Shown here in pieces: positions 8,111-15,559 of a stretch of 64,000 nucleotides of DNA. The DNA comes from JAIBJN01 sp963839745 (GTDB lineage Bacteria; Actinomycetota; Thermoleophilia; Gaiellales; Gaiellaceae): NCBI GenBank assembly GCA_963839745.1, contig CAWIWC010000005.1:558001-622000 (forward strand), written 5' to 3'. Under the pieces are notes generated by a model. It searched no databases. It saw nothing but the letters and a program-made list of their open reading frames with translations, and was not told where the DNA came from. Every line of letters starts with the position of its first letter. Position 1 is the first letter of the stretch. Made by a program: the position numbers and the translations under genes.

Positions 8111-8872
8111 GTGGTGAGTGACGGGCGCAAACCGGTGATCGGGCTCTCCCTGGGCCTGCACGACTTCGGCGACTACGCCGCGGTCGGCTTCCAGCGGCCG
8201 GTGGCCCTGGCGGGCGGCGTCGGGCTCGGGCTTCCGCGCGTGAACGGGCACCTCGAGGACGCGCTGGATGCCTGCGACGGGATCCTCCTCGGCGGAGGCC
8301 GCGACATCGATCCCTCGCGCTACGGCCAGGAGCCGACCGAGCACCTGGCGCCGACCGAGCCGCTCCGCGACGCCTTCGAGCTCGAGCTCGCCGAGCGCGC
8401 GCTCGACCGCGGCCTGCCCATCCTCGGCATGTGCCGGGGGATCCAGATCTTGAACGTCGCCCTCGGGGGCACGCTCGTCCAGGACGTCTCGGTCAAGCCC
8501 GAGTGGGCCGAGCACCCCTCCGACCCGGGCTGGAAGGCCTGGAAGGAAGTCGAGCGCTCGTCGCTCGAGGGCTCCGACGACGTGCCGCCGCACCCGCGCC
8601 ACCCGATCTCGATCGAGCCCGGGAGCAGGCTTCATCAGGCGCTCGGGGTGGTGGAGATCGAGGTCGACAGCTTCCACCACCAGGCGCTCGACGAGGTCGC
8701 TTCCGACCTGCGGGTGGTCGCGACCGCCCCCGACGGCGTCGTCGAGGCGGTCGAGATGAACGGCGACGCCTACCTGCTCGCCGTCCAGTGGGAGCTCCAG
8801 GAGGAGTGGCGGGTGGATCGCCGCTTCCTCGAGCCGTTCGCCCAGTTCGTCTCGGCAGCCGCGGAACGCTAG
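8111..8872 (+). CDS. PuuD-like class I glutamine amidotransferase/gamma-glutamyl hydrolase, altered triad
   Basis: A 253-residue member of peptidase family C26, which cleaves gamma-glutamyl amides such as gamma-glutamyl-GABA. Seen: the GGGRDIDPSRYG loop near residue 60, the nucleophile elbow GMCRGIQILN with its Cys, and SFHHQAL. The segment that normally reads VQWHPE, giving the catalytic His and Glu, here reads VQWELQ, so both triad residues appear replaced. Activity is therefore uncertain. It starts at GTG 8111 or 8114; no ribosome site is obvious. It is divergent from the redox operon. A link to gamma-glutamylmethylamide chemistry further along the window is tempting but unproven. Confidence 0.8.
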   Translation: MVSDGRKPVIGLSLGLHDFGDYAAVGFQRPVALAGGVGLGLPRVNGHLEDALDACDGILLGGGRDIDPSRYGQEPTEHLAPTEPLRDAFELELAERALDRGLPILGMCRGIQILNVALGGTLVQDVSVKPEWAEHPSDPGWKAWKEVERSSLEGSDDVPPHPRHPISIEPGSRLHQALGVVEIEVDSFHHQALDEVASDLRVVATAPDGVVEAVEMNGDAYLLAVQWELQEEWRVDRRFLEPFAQFVSAAAER

Positions 8873-8896
8873 ATGTCCGGCTGGTCGGGCATCTAG

Positions 8897-9757
8897 GTGG
8901 GGATCCTCCTCGGCCTCACGGCCGCGCTGTCCTGGGGGCTCGCGGACTACTTCGCCGCGCTGGCCTCGCGCCGCACCGGCTCGTTCCGGGTCGTGCTCGG
9001 CTTCCATCTCGCGGCGATGGTCCTCCTCACCGCGCTGCTCGTGGCGACCGGCGAGGGGATCTCGGACGTCTCCGGCGCCGACCTGGCCTGGTTCGCCTTC
9101 CTGGGCGTCCTGGGTGGAGTCTCCTACCTCGCCTTCTACCAGGCGCTCGCCATCGGGCCGATCTCGATCGTGAGCCCCATCGTCTCCGCTTACGCGGCGG
9201 TGACGGTCGTCTGCGCGGTGGTGATCGGCGGGGAGCGCCTCGCCGCCGGGGAGACGGCGGCGATCGTGGTCGTCATCCTCGGCGTCCTGCTCGCCTCCTC
9301 GGACCTCGCGCAGATGCGGCACCTCGAGCGCGTCGCGCTCCTCGGGATCCTGCTCGCGCTCGCCACCGCGGTGGTGATCGGCGCCTTCGTCTACGGCGTC
9401 GCCTACTTCAGCGCCGAATACGGCTGGCTCGTCCCCATCTTCCTGGCGCGCGGCTTTTCGACGCTCTTCCTCGTCCTCGTCTCCCTTCGCGGTGGGCAGT
9501 GGCGGTTCGAAGACCGCTCGCCGAAGCTCCTGGCGACGATCGTCGGGATCGCAGTCGTGGACACGCTCGGCTACGTCGCCTTCAACTTCGGCGTCCGCCA
9601 CGAGGACACGTCCGTCGTGGCGACCGCGGCGGCGCCGTACGCGGTCGTGCCGATCGTCGCCGGCGTGATGCTGCTCCACGAGCGCCCGCGCACGACCCAG
9701 TGGGCAGGGATCGGGCTCGTGATCGCCGGGCTGGTGCTGCTCGGCCTGGTTTCCTGA
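8897..9757 (+). CDS. DMT-superfamily (EamA) transporter
   Basis: A 286-residue integral membrane protein with about ten hydrophobic helices arranged as two EamA repeats (roughly 1-135 and 150-286). Seen: GLTAALSWGLADYFAALASR at the start, the classic first EamA helix, and PYAVVPIVAGVMLLHERPR near the end of the second repeat, matching the end of the first (SAYAAVTVVCAVVIGGERL). The family exports or imports metabolites, often amino acids or nucleotides; the substrate is unknown. GTG 8897 is the first start that includes the full first helix. It lies 24 bases after the PuuD-like gene and may be co-transcribed. Confidence 0.85.
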   Translation: MGILLGLTAALSWGLADYFAALASRRTGSFRVVLGFHLAAMVLLTALLVATGEGISDVSGADLAWFAFLGVLGGVSYLAFYQALAIGPISIVSPIVSAYAAVTVVCAVVIGGERLAAGETAAIVVVILGVLLASSDLAQMRHLERVALLGILLALATAVVIGAFVYGVAYFSAEYGWLVPIFLARGFSTLFLVLVSLRGGQWRFEDRSPKLLATIVGIAVVDTLGYVAFNFGVRHEDTSVVATAAAPYAVVPIVAGVMLLHERPRTTQWAGIGLVIAGLVLLGLVS

Positions 9758-9810
9758 CTTTTCGAGCCGGGTATCCAGAGCCTGAGCCTCGTCCGAAAGG
9801 AGGACGTGTG

Positions 9811-10140
9811 ATGTTGGAAGAAACTCGCCTTCGCGAGCTGATGGGCCGTGACGTGATCGACAGCGACGGCAAGTCGATCGGCAACCTCGAGACCTTCTTC
9901 GCCGACCGGAACACCGGGAGGCCTGAGTGGCTCGGCGTCTTCACCGGCACCTTCCTGCAGCACCACTACCTGGTGCCCGTCGAGGGAGCCGAGGTCGATG
10001 GCAGTGCCGTCCGTGTTCCGTGGACGAAGGACCAGGTGAAGAGCGCTCCCGACTACCGGGATCCCGAGACGAGCATCCCGGAAGACATGGAGCGCGACGC
10101 ATACGCGCACTACGGCCTCCAGCCGGCCGTCTCCACCTAG
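9811..10140 (+). CDS. PRC-barrel domain protein
   Basis: A 109-residue soluble protein with a PRC-barrel, the small beta domain of photosynthetic reaction centre H subunit and RimM. Seen: LRELMGRDVIDSDGKSIGNL at residues 7-26, the typical opening strands, and YLVPVEGAEVDGSAVRVPW. The ATG at 9811 has AGGAGG seven bases upstream. Proteins like this are frequent in actinobacteria and deinococci, often stress-induced, but no molecular role is established. It stands alone and runs toward the GcvT-like gene. Confidence 0.85.
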   Translation: MLEETRLRELMGRDVIDSDGKSIGNLETFFADRNTGRPEWLGVFTGTFLQHHYLVPVEGAEVDGSAVRVPWTKDQVKSAPDYRDPETSIPEDMERDAYAHYGLQPAVST

Positions 10141-10161
10141 GCCGTCCTAGCGGCCCGTTTC

Positions 10162-10191
10162 GACCAGGCCCGCTAGCTGCGCGGCCTGGTC
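10162..10191. terminator. Hairpin between convergent genes
   Basis: A perfect 9-bp inverted repeat, GACCAGGCC (10162-10170) and GGCCTGGTC (10183-10191), with a 12-base loop, between the PRC-barrel gene and the convergent GcvT-like gene; it overlaps the last codons of the latter. There is no T run on either side, so it may stop transcription weakly or only protect 3' ends. Confidence 0.4.
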
Positions 10192-11279
10192 TTCTGCGGG
10201 TCGTAGATCGGGAAGTCGTCCACGGTTGCCGAGACCGTGCCGTCGCCGAGGGCGACGTCGACCGTCTGGCCCTTCCCGGCGAAGCGGGTCTCGAGCACGG
10301 CCATGCCGATGACCTTGCCGAGCGACGGGCTCTCGGCCGGGCTCGTGAGCGTGCCCGCCGGCTCCCCGTCCTTCGTCACGGCCGCGCCGTACTCCGGCAC
10401 GTCCGAGCCGTCCACGACCAGCGTGACCAGGCGCTTCGGCGGGCTCTTGGCGGTCTCCTGGAGCGCCGCCTTCCCGTGGAAATCCCCCGCGTCGAGGCGG
10501 ATGACCTTGTCCAGCGACATGTCGAAGGGGTCGGTTTCGTGCTGGAAGTAGTCGTAGCCGATGAAGATCAGACCCGACTCGATGCGGAGGCTCTCGACGG
10601 CTGAGAGGCCGTACGGCTTCGCGCCTGCCTCGGTGAGGACGCCCCAGAGCTCGGCAGCGTAGTCCGGCTCCGTGAAGATCTCGTAGCCGAGCTCGCCGGA
10701 GTAGCCGGTGCGCGAGACCCACGCGGGCACCTTGCCGACGTGCACCTGGTGGGGGAGGAAGCGGAAGTAGCCCAGGCTCTCGACGTCATCGTCGACGAGG
10801 CCGGCGAGCACTTCGCGGGAGCGCGGCCCCTGGAGCTGGACGTGCGGGAGCTTCTCGGTGATCGGCTCGATCGCCACGTCCAGGCCGGACACGACCTCGA
10901 GCATGTGGTCGAGGTCGGAGTCGAGCGCGGTGATCACCCAGGCGCTCGAGTCGGTGAACTTGAAGACCGTCCCGTCGCCGACCATCTTCCCGTTCTCGTC
11001 GCAGAACGGCGCGTAGCGGATCTGCCCGATCTCCAGTCCGAGCATGTCGTTCGTGAAGATGCGGTCGGCCGCGGCGAGGGCGTCCGGGCCGCTGAAGTCC
11101 CACTTGCGCAGGGGCGACTCGTCCCACACGCCGACGTCCTGGCGGACGGCGTGGTGCTCGGCGACCGCGTCGCCGAACTCGGTCGGCCAGTACCAGTTCT
11201 CCCACTCCATGAACTCGGCGCCGAGCTGGCGCTGGACGCCGTCGAAGGCTGTGCGAATGGTCCCTGCGTCTGTGCTCAC
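10173..11279 (-). CDS. GcvT-like folate-dependent aminomethyltransferase/demethylase
   Basis: A 368-residue GcvT-fold protein. The family moves a methyl or methylene group from an amine, ether or sulfonium compound to tetrahydrofolate. Seen: DFSGPDALAAADRIFTND near residue 62, QIRYAPFCDENGKMVGDG, VQLQGPRSREVLAGL, the folate-site segment RTGYSGELGYEIF near 195, and a C-terminal barrel. It lacks the partner P, H and L proteins of glycine cleavage, so it is more likely a demethylase working with the divergent DAO flavoprotein. GTG 11279 overlaps the end of the IclR gene (GTGA). Confidence 0.82.
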   Translation of the reverse strand: MSTDAGTIRTAFDGVQRQLGAEFMEWENWYWPTEFGDAVAEHHAVRQDVGVWDESPLRKWDFSGPDALAAADRIFTNDMLGLEIGQIRYAPFCDENGKMVGDGTVFKFTDSSAWVITALDSDLDHMLEVVSGLDVAIEPITEKLPHVQLQGPRSREVLAGLVDDDVESLGYFRFLPHQVHVGKVPAWVSRTGYSGELGYEIFTEPDYAAELWGVLTEAGAKPYGLSAVESLRIESGLIFIGYDYFQHETDPFDMSLDKVIRLDAGDFHGKAALQETAKSPPKRLVTLVVDGSDVPEYGAAVTKDGEPAGTLTSPAESPSLGKVIGMAVLETRFAGKGQTVDVALGDGTVSATVDDFPIYDPQKTRPRS

Positions 11280-12059
11280 GATCCCTCCTTCGCCGTTGGG
11301 CGCCAGCCTAAAGCGTCGGAGACCGCCGTTGCACGGGCGAGCAGCGGGTCGAGGGCGCGGGTCATCGCGTCGTCACCGAAGCGCGACGACGGGCCCTGAA
11401 TCCCGAGGACGGCCGCGAGCTCGGCCGTCGCTTCCGCGCACCGGGGCGGCGAGGGCGTTCAGGTCCTCCTCGCGCTCGCCGAGGGCCCTCGCCCAGCCCT
11501 GCCCGCGGACTCGCTCGATCTCGCGGGCGAGCGTCGCCCGGTCCACGATCGTCTGTCCGGTGAAGGCGTGCAGGCGGCCCGGAGGGAGCGCGACGTCACC
11601 GAAGGCGAGCGCGACCTTGCCCGTCGCGGTCGCGTGCGCCACGCTCGGGCGCCCGACGCGGGCGACGCTCTGCACCGAGGCGGCGCTCTGGACGAAGTCG
11701 ACCGTGATCGCGTCGGGGTCGCCCGGCGCCGAGAGCGTCGCCGTCTCGCCGGTCTCCTCCACGAGCGCGCGCAGGTGCGGCCGGGCGACTTCGCGCAGGT
11801 CGAGCCGCGCCAGGACGGCGTTTCCGAGCGCGATGAGCCGCAGCCCGAGCCGGTAGCGGCCGGTCTCCGGGACGTGCTCCACCAGGCCGGAGTCGGCGAG
11901 CGTGGAGAGGAGGCGCGAGACGGAGCTGGGATGGAGGCCGGTGCGGCGCGCGAGCTCGTTCGTCCCGAGCTCCCCGCCCTCGGCCAGCGCGTCGATGACG
12001 GACGCTGCGCGCTCGACCGCCGCCACGCGCCGCGTTGCTGGCTTACCCGTTCGGGCCAT
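11276..12059 (-). CDS. IclR-family transcriptional regulator (frameshifted)
   Basis: A regulator of about 260 residues: N-terminal winged helix (ASVIDALAEGGELGTNELAR, HPSSVSRLLSTLADSGLVEH) and a C-terminal effector domain (VGRPSVAHATATGKVALA). Near base 11425 one extra base breaks the frame after PVRGSDG. The other frame then reads ELAAVLGIQGPSSRFGDD and continues to a TGA that overlaps the GTG of the GcvT-like gene, exactly as a healthy gene would. The break is probably a sequence error. It is divergent from the DAO flavoprotein gene, with only 52 bases between the starts, and co-directional with the GcvT-like gene, so it likely controls both. Confidence 0.83.
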
Positions 12060-12111
12060 GGTACGGTCAAGTATGTCAGCTTTGAAACGCTATTGCCCAG
12101 GAGGCAACTAG

Positions 12112-13431
12112 ATGCCCGACCTGCCCGCCTCGCCCCGCTTCGTAGTCGTCGGAGCCGGGATCCACGGCCTCTCCACCGCATACCACCTCGCGAAGGAGCT
12201 TCGCACGCGCGGCGCGGGGTCGGGCGCGGACGTGGTCGTCCTGGAGAAGTCGGAGCCGGGCGCCGGGGCCTCGGGCATCGCCTGCGGCGTCGTGCGCAAC
12301 AACTACTTCCAGCCGGCGATGAGCGAGCTCATGCAGGCCTGCGTCGAGGTCTGGGAGTCCGATCCGGAGGCCTACGCCTACAACCCGGTCGGCTACATGG
12401 CCCTCGGGCCGTCCGTCCAGGAGTCCGACCTCGCGGCGACCTTCGAGCGGCAGGAGGCGATCGGCTACCGCTCGACCTTCGTCACCGGCGAGGCCGAGGT
12501 GGACGCCTACATGAAGGAGATCTTCCCCGACTGGCGCGCGCAGGGCGTGACCGCGTGCCTGCACGAGCACCAGGGCGGCTTCGCCTTCAACCGCGAGTCC
12601 GTGCTCGGTCTGGCCGGCAAGTGCCGGGAGGAGGGCGTCGAGATCCTCACCGGCGTCGAGGTCAGGGCGCTCGAGCTCGCCGGCGACGGCACGGTCGGCG
12701 CGGTGGAGACGAGCCGCGGCCGCCTCGAGATCGGCGAGCAGCTCGTCGTCGCGCCCGGCCCGTGGGCGAGGCGCTTCTGGTCGATGCTCGAGCTCCCGCC
12801 CACGATCGACGTGCGCACGCCGAGCGGGGACGTGATCGAGGACCAGCCGATGTGGACGTACTGGAACCTCCAGGAGGGCGAGATCCAGGTCGACCCGCAG
12901 ATGTTCGCCACGGCCAACGGAAGCGCCCCGCCGGTCGTTCACCTCGACACCGACGCTCCCCTCCACACGGACGAGGGCGAGCTCATCACCGACGAGCTCT
13001 GGGGCATCTACTACAAGCGCGACCGCCACGGCGTGCAGGGCGGCGCCTCGCCGCTGGTCGTCGAGGGCGACGTCGAGCTCGACCCCTACCCGTCCACGAC
13101 CGACGTGGACGCGAGCTTCCCGGACATGTGGTGCGCCGCGCTCTCGCACGCGATGAGCCGCTTCGAGGGCTGCCGGCCGCGCTACAAGATGGCCCGCTCG
13201 GGAGGCGTCGGCGCCTTCACGGTCGACAACTTCCCGGTCTTCGACTACATGCGCCCGAACGTCTACACGATCCTCGATTCGAACCACGGCTACAAGATGA
13301 TCGGGGTCGGCCGCGAGGTGGCGAAGGTCCTCCTCGGCGACCACTCGAGCCTCCTGCACCCGTTCCGCTTCGAGCGCTTCGCGACGGGCGACCTCCACCC
13401 GGTCTCGAACTCGCCCTACCCCTGGTCGTAA
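12112..13431 (+). CDS. DAO-family FAD-dependent amine oxidoreductase
   Basis: A 439-residue flavoprotein of the D-amino-acid oxidase/sarcosine oxidase family that oxidises secondary or tertiary amines such as sarcosine or dimethylglycine. Seen: the dinucleotide motif FVVVGAGIHGLSTAYHLAKE at residues 10-29, VVVLEKSEPGAGASG, and the C-terminal TVDNFPVFDYMRPN and SNHGYKMIGVGREVAK that close over FAD. AGGAGG stands seven bases before the ATG. It is divergent from IclR. Together with the GcvT-like gene it suggests an N-demethylation pair that hands formaldehyde-level carbon to tetrahydrofolate. Confidence 0.84.
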   Translation: MPDLPASPRFVVVGAGIHGLSTAYHLAKELRTRGAGSGADVVVLEKSEPGAGASGIACGVVRNNYFQPAMSELMQACVEVWESDPEAYAYNPVGYMALGPSVQESDLAATFERQEAIGYRSTFVTGEAEVDAYMKEIFPDWRAQGVTACLHEHQGGFAFNRESVLGLAGKCREEGVEILTGVEVRALELAGDGTVGAVETSRGRLEIGEQLVVAPGPWARRFWSMLELPPTIDVRTPSGDVIEDQPMWTYWNLQEGEIQVDPQMFATANGSAPPVVHLDTDAPLHTDEGELITDELWGIYYKRDRHGVQGGASPLVVEGDVELDPYPSTTDVDASFPDMWCAALSHAMSRFEGCRPRYKMARSGGVGAFTVDNFPVFDYMRPNVYTILDSNHGYKMIGVGREVAKVLLGDHSSLLHPFRFERFATGDLHPVSNSPYPWS

Positions 13432-13442
13432 CAGCCACGCCC

Positions 13443-13455
13443 GGGGTCTGACCCC
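13443..13455. repeat. Short palindrome GGGGTC-T-GACCCC
   Basis: A perfect 13-base palindrome twelve bases after the DAO gene stop. Its layout, two 6-base arms around a single T, is the same as in the GGTGCC-T-GGCACC element about 100 bases on. It could act as a weak terminator, but more likely belongs to a dispersed palindrome family. Confidence 0.45.
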
Positions 13456-13556
13456 TGACGTGGCCTTTTCGGCGGGACATGGCTGGGGAGCGGATCTCAT
13501 TCGCCCTGCTAGGCGCGGCCGTCGCCGTCCACAGGTGTCCGCGCCGGCCAGGGCCA

Positions 13557-13569
13557 GGTGCCTGGCACC
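13557..13569. repeat. Short palindrome GGTGCC-T-GGCACC
   Basis: A perfect 13-base palindrome in the gap between the DAO gene and the antiporter gene. The same core recurs at 25409-25419 and 25501-25513, and a degenerate one at 32279-32293. The rest of the 13432-13581 gap shows no gene. Confidence 0.6.
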
Positions 13570-13581
13570 GGGACGTGGCCG

Positions 13582-14805
13582 CTAGGGACTAGCCGGGTCG
13601 TCGTCGAGGCCCAGGCGGCGCGCCAGCCAGGCCTTCGTCGTCGACTGGACGAGCAGCGTGACCAGGATGGCCATGGACACGACGGTGACGAGCTCCACCT
13701 CGTAGGGGACGCCCTCGGCGATGAGGACGCCCGCGAGGGCGGCCGGGACGACGCCGGTCTCCCGCGTCCAGGCGACGAACGCGATCTCCTCGCGCTGCCA
13801 GCGACCGCGCCGGTCGGGGAGCAGGCAGGCGAGCACCGTCAGGGGCCGCGCGACGAGGATCAGAGCCGCGACGGTCGCCAGCGCAGGGAGCGCCTCGTCA
13901 GCGAAGTCGTCGAAGGGGAGGTTCGCGCCCAGCGTGATGAAGACGAACATCACCATCAGGTCGGCCGAGGTGGCGACGAACGAGCGCATGTCGCGCTCGC
14001 GCTCGGAGTGCATCCCGAGACCCAGCTCGTCCATGTTGGACACGATCAGCCCGGCGATGAAGGCCCCGAGGTAGCCGCTCCCGCCGGCGAAGTCGATCGT
14101 GAAGTACCCACCGGTGACGACGAGCAGGACGGCGATCCCGGGCGACTCGCGCCAGAAGCCGACGCGCCGCTCCGAGATGACCAGGGCGAGCAGAACGCCG
14201 AAGGCGACGCCCAGGCCGGTCGAGACGGCGATGTCCGCGACGAACTCCCAGAGCGGATCGGCGAGCGTGTTGCCCTCCCCGAGCACGAAGGCCGCGACGG
14301 CGAGAGCCAGCACCGCCCCCGTCGGATCGTTCAAAGCAGACTCCGCGACGACGGTCTGCCGCACCTTCGCGCGCAGCCCCATCCGCTCGAAGAGCGGGAT
14401 GAGGATGGCGGGATCAGTGGGGGCGAGGACAGCCCCAAGGAGCAGGCCCGCCTCGAAGGGCAGGTCGAACGCGAGTGCGGCGACCGAGCCGGTCACCACC
14501 GCCGTGAGCAGGACCCCGGGGACGGCCAGGAGGCCGAGACCGACCGCGACAGGACGCAACACGCTGAACGCGAGCCCGAGCCCGCCGTAGAAGAGGATCA
14601 TCGAGACGCCGAGCGTCAGGAGGATCTGGACGCCGACGGAGTCGAGCGGGAGGTCGAGCTCGCCGATCGCGTGGGGCCCCAGCAACGCGCCCGCGCCGAC
14701 GAGCACGAGCATCCGCGGCACGCGCAGGATCCCCGCCACGAGCTCGGAGACGAGCCCTGCCACGAGCAGGAGGGCGATGATCTCGATGACGTCGCGGGCC
14801 GACAC
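13582..14805 (-). CDS. Na+/H+ or K+/H+ antiporter, CPA family (NhaP-like)
   Basis: A 407-residue integral membrane protein with about twelve hydrophobic helices. Seen: VPRMLVLVGAGALLGPHAIG near residue 30, GAVLAPTDPAILIPLFE near 125 with the TDP unwound-helix motif, and the CPA1 signature AESALNDPTGAVLA with the Asn-Asp pair near 160 that carries the ions. It lacks the long C-terminal TrkA domains of KefB types. It exchanges protons for sodium or potassium at the cytoplasmic membrane. The start is GTG 14805, beginning with a short N-tail before the first helix. It is convergent with the DAO gene. Confidence 0.87.
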   Translation of the reverse strand: MSARDVIEIIALLLVAGLVSELVAGILRVPRMLVLVGAGALLGPHAIGELDLPLDSVGVQILLTLGVSMILFYGGLGLAFSVLRPVAVGLGLLAVPGVLLTAVVTGSVAALAFDLPFEAGLLLGAVLAPTDPAILIPLFERMGLRAKVRQTVVAESALNDPTGAVLALAVAAFVLGEGNTLADPLWEFVADIAVSTGLGVAFGVLLALVISERRVGFWRESPGIAVLLVVTGGYFTIDFAGGSGYLGAFIAGLIVSNMDELGLGMHSERERDMRSFVATSADLMVMFVFITLGANLPFDDFADEALPALATVAALILVARPLTVLACLLPDRRGRWQREEIAFVAWTRETGVVPAALAGVLIAEGVPYEVELVTVVSMAILVTLLVQSTTKAWLARRLGLDDDPASP

Positions 14806-14872
14806 CGTCGCGGATTCTGCTCTTCACCGAAGACGGTTGCGCCCCGTCGCGCTGTTGGGGAACGATCCCCTG

Positions 14873-15100
14873 GTGCTCCTCGTCGTCTTCGCCCCGGCCG
14901 GTTTTCCTCAGGTCATGTTCTTCGTGACCCTGGCGATCGCGCTGTACCTGACGGTGATCGAGCTGCGCGAGTTCGAGCCTTCCCCGCCCTGGAGGTGGTG
15001 GGCGTGGTGGCTCTCGCTCGTCTTCCTGACCCACTTCGTCGGCTATCTCATCCTTCGGGTCTACTCTGCCTACCGACGCCGCACCCGAGCCCGAGCGTAA
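14873..15100 (+). CDS. Small two-helix membrane protein, unknown
   Basis: I do not recognise the family. A 75-residue protein with two hydrophobic helices (VMFFVTLAIALYLTVIEL and WWLSLVFLTHFVGYLILRVY), separated by a tryptophan-rich loop (PPWRWWAW) and ending in a basic tail (RRRTRARA), which predicts a cytoplasmic C-terminus. The frame is open from 14777, but a start there would prepend residues that look antisense to the antiporter; GTG 14873 is the first sensible start. It is divergent from the antiporter and directly followed by another small envelope protein. Confidence 0.55.
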   Translation: MLLVVFAPAGFPQVMFFVTLAIALYLTVIELREFEPSPPWRWWAWWLSLVFLTHFVGYLILRVYSAYRRRTRARA

Positions 15101-15128
15101 GTCGTTCAGGGACCGTCCGCTCGGCCGA

Positions 15129-15410
15129 GTGGCGATGCTGCTCGCGGTGTTGCTCCTTGCGTTCCTGGCGTTGCAGACCTGCGCGGCGCGCGACGACGAG
15201 GTCAGCTTCGAAGAGGCGGAGGAGATCGCGAGAGAGGAGATCGACTTCGAGCCCGACAAGGTCCTCGTTCGCGGCGTCCAGCAGGGGTTGGACGCGCACC
15301 TGTACTGGGCCGTTTCCCTCTCGACGGAGAACGCCCAGGGCGTCAGGGAGGAGTGCGCGACCGTCCTCGTCGACGCAGAGACCGGGGAGACGCAGCAGCA
15401 ACCGTGCTAG
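15129..15410 (+). CDS. Small secreted or lipid-anchored PepSY-like protein
   Basis: A 93-residue protein starting at GTG 15129 or ATG 15135. A hydrophobic N-terminus (MLLAVLLLAFLALQTCAAR) is a signal sequence; LQTC is a poor lipobox, so secretion or lipid anchoring are both possible. The mature part, VSFEEAEEIAREEIDFEPDK and TVLVDAETGET, resembles a half PepSY domain, a module that binds or inhibits peptidases at the cell surface. It follows the two-helix protein by 28 bases. The gap 15411-15559 after it holds no gene, only the upstream region of amt. Confidence 0.6.
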   Translation: MAMLLAVLLLAFLALQTCAARDDEVSFEEAEEIAREEIDFEPDKVLVRGVQQGLDAHLYWAVSLSTENAQGVREECATVLVDAETGETQQQPC

Positions 15411-15559
15411 GAGGGTTGGCGGGCTGTGTGGCCTTTCAACACTCGTAGCGCGTAAAAGGTGGGCTTACGACACCTGGGACACATCCGACGGGTTTCGTAC
15501 GCTCGCCTGGCTCTGTCTAGCGGTGCATTAGCTGGCGTCGTCCCGAGGAGGACTTCCTG

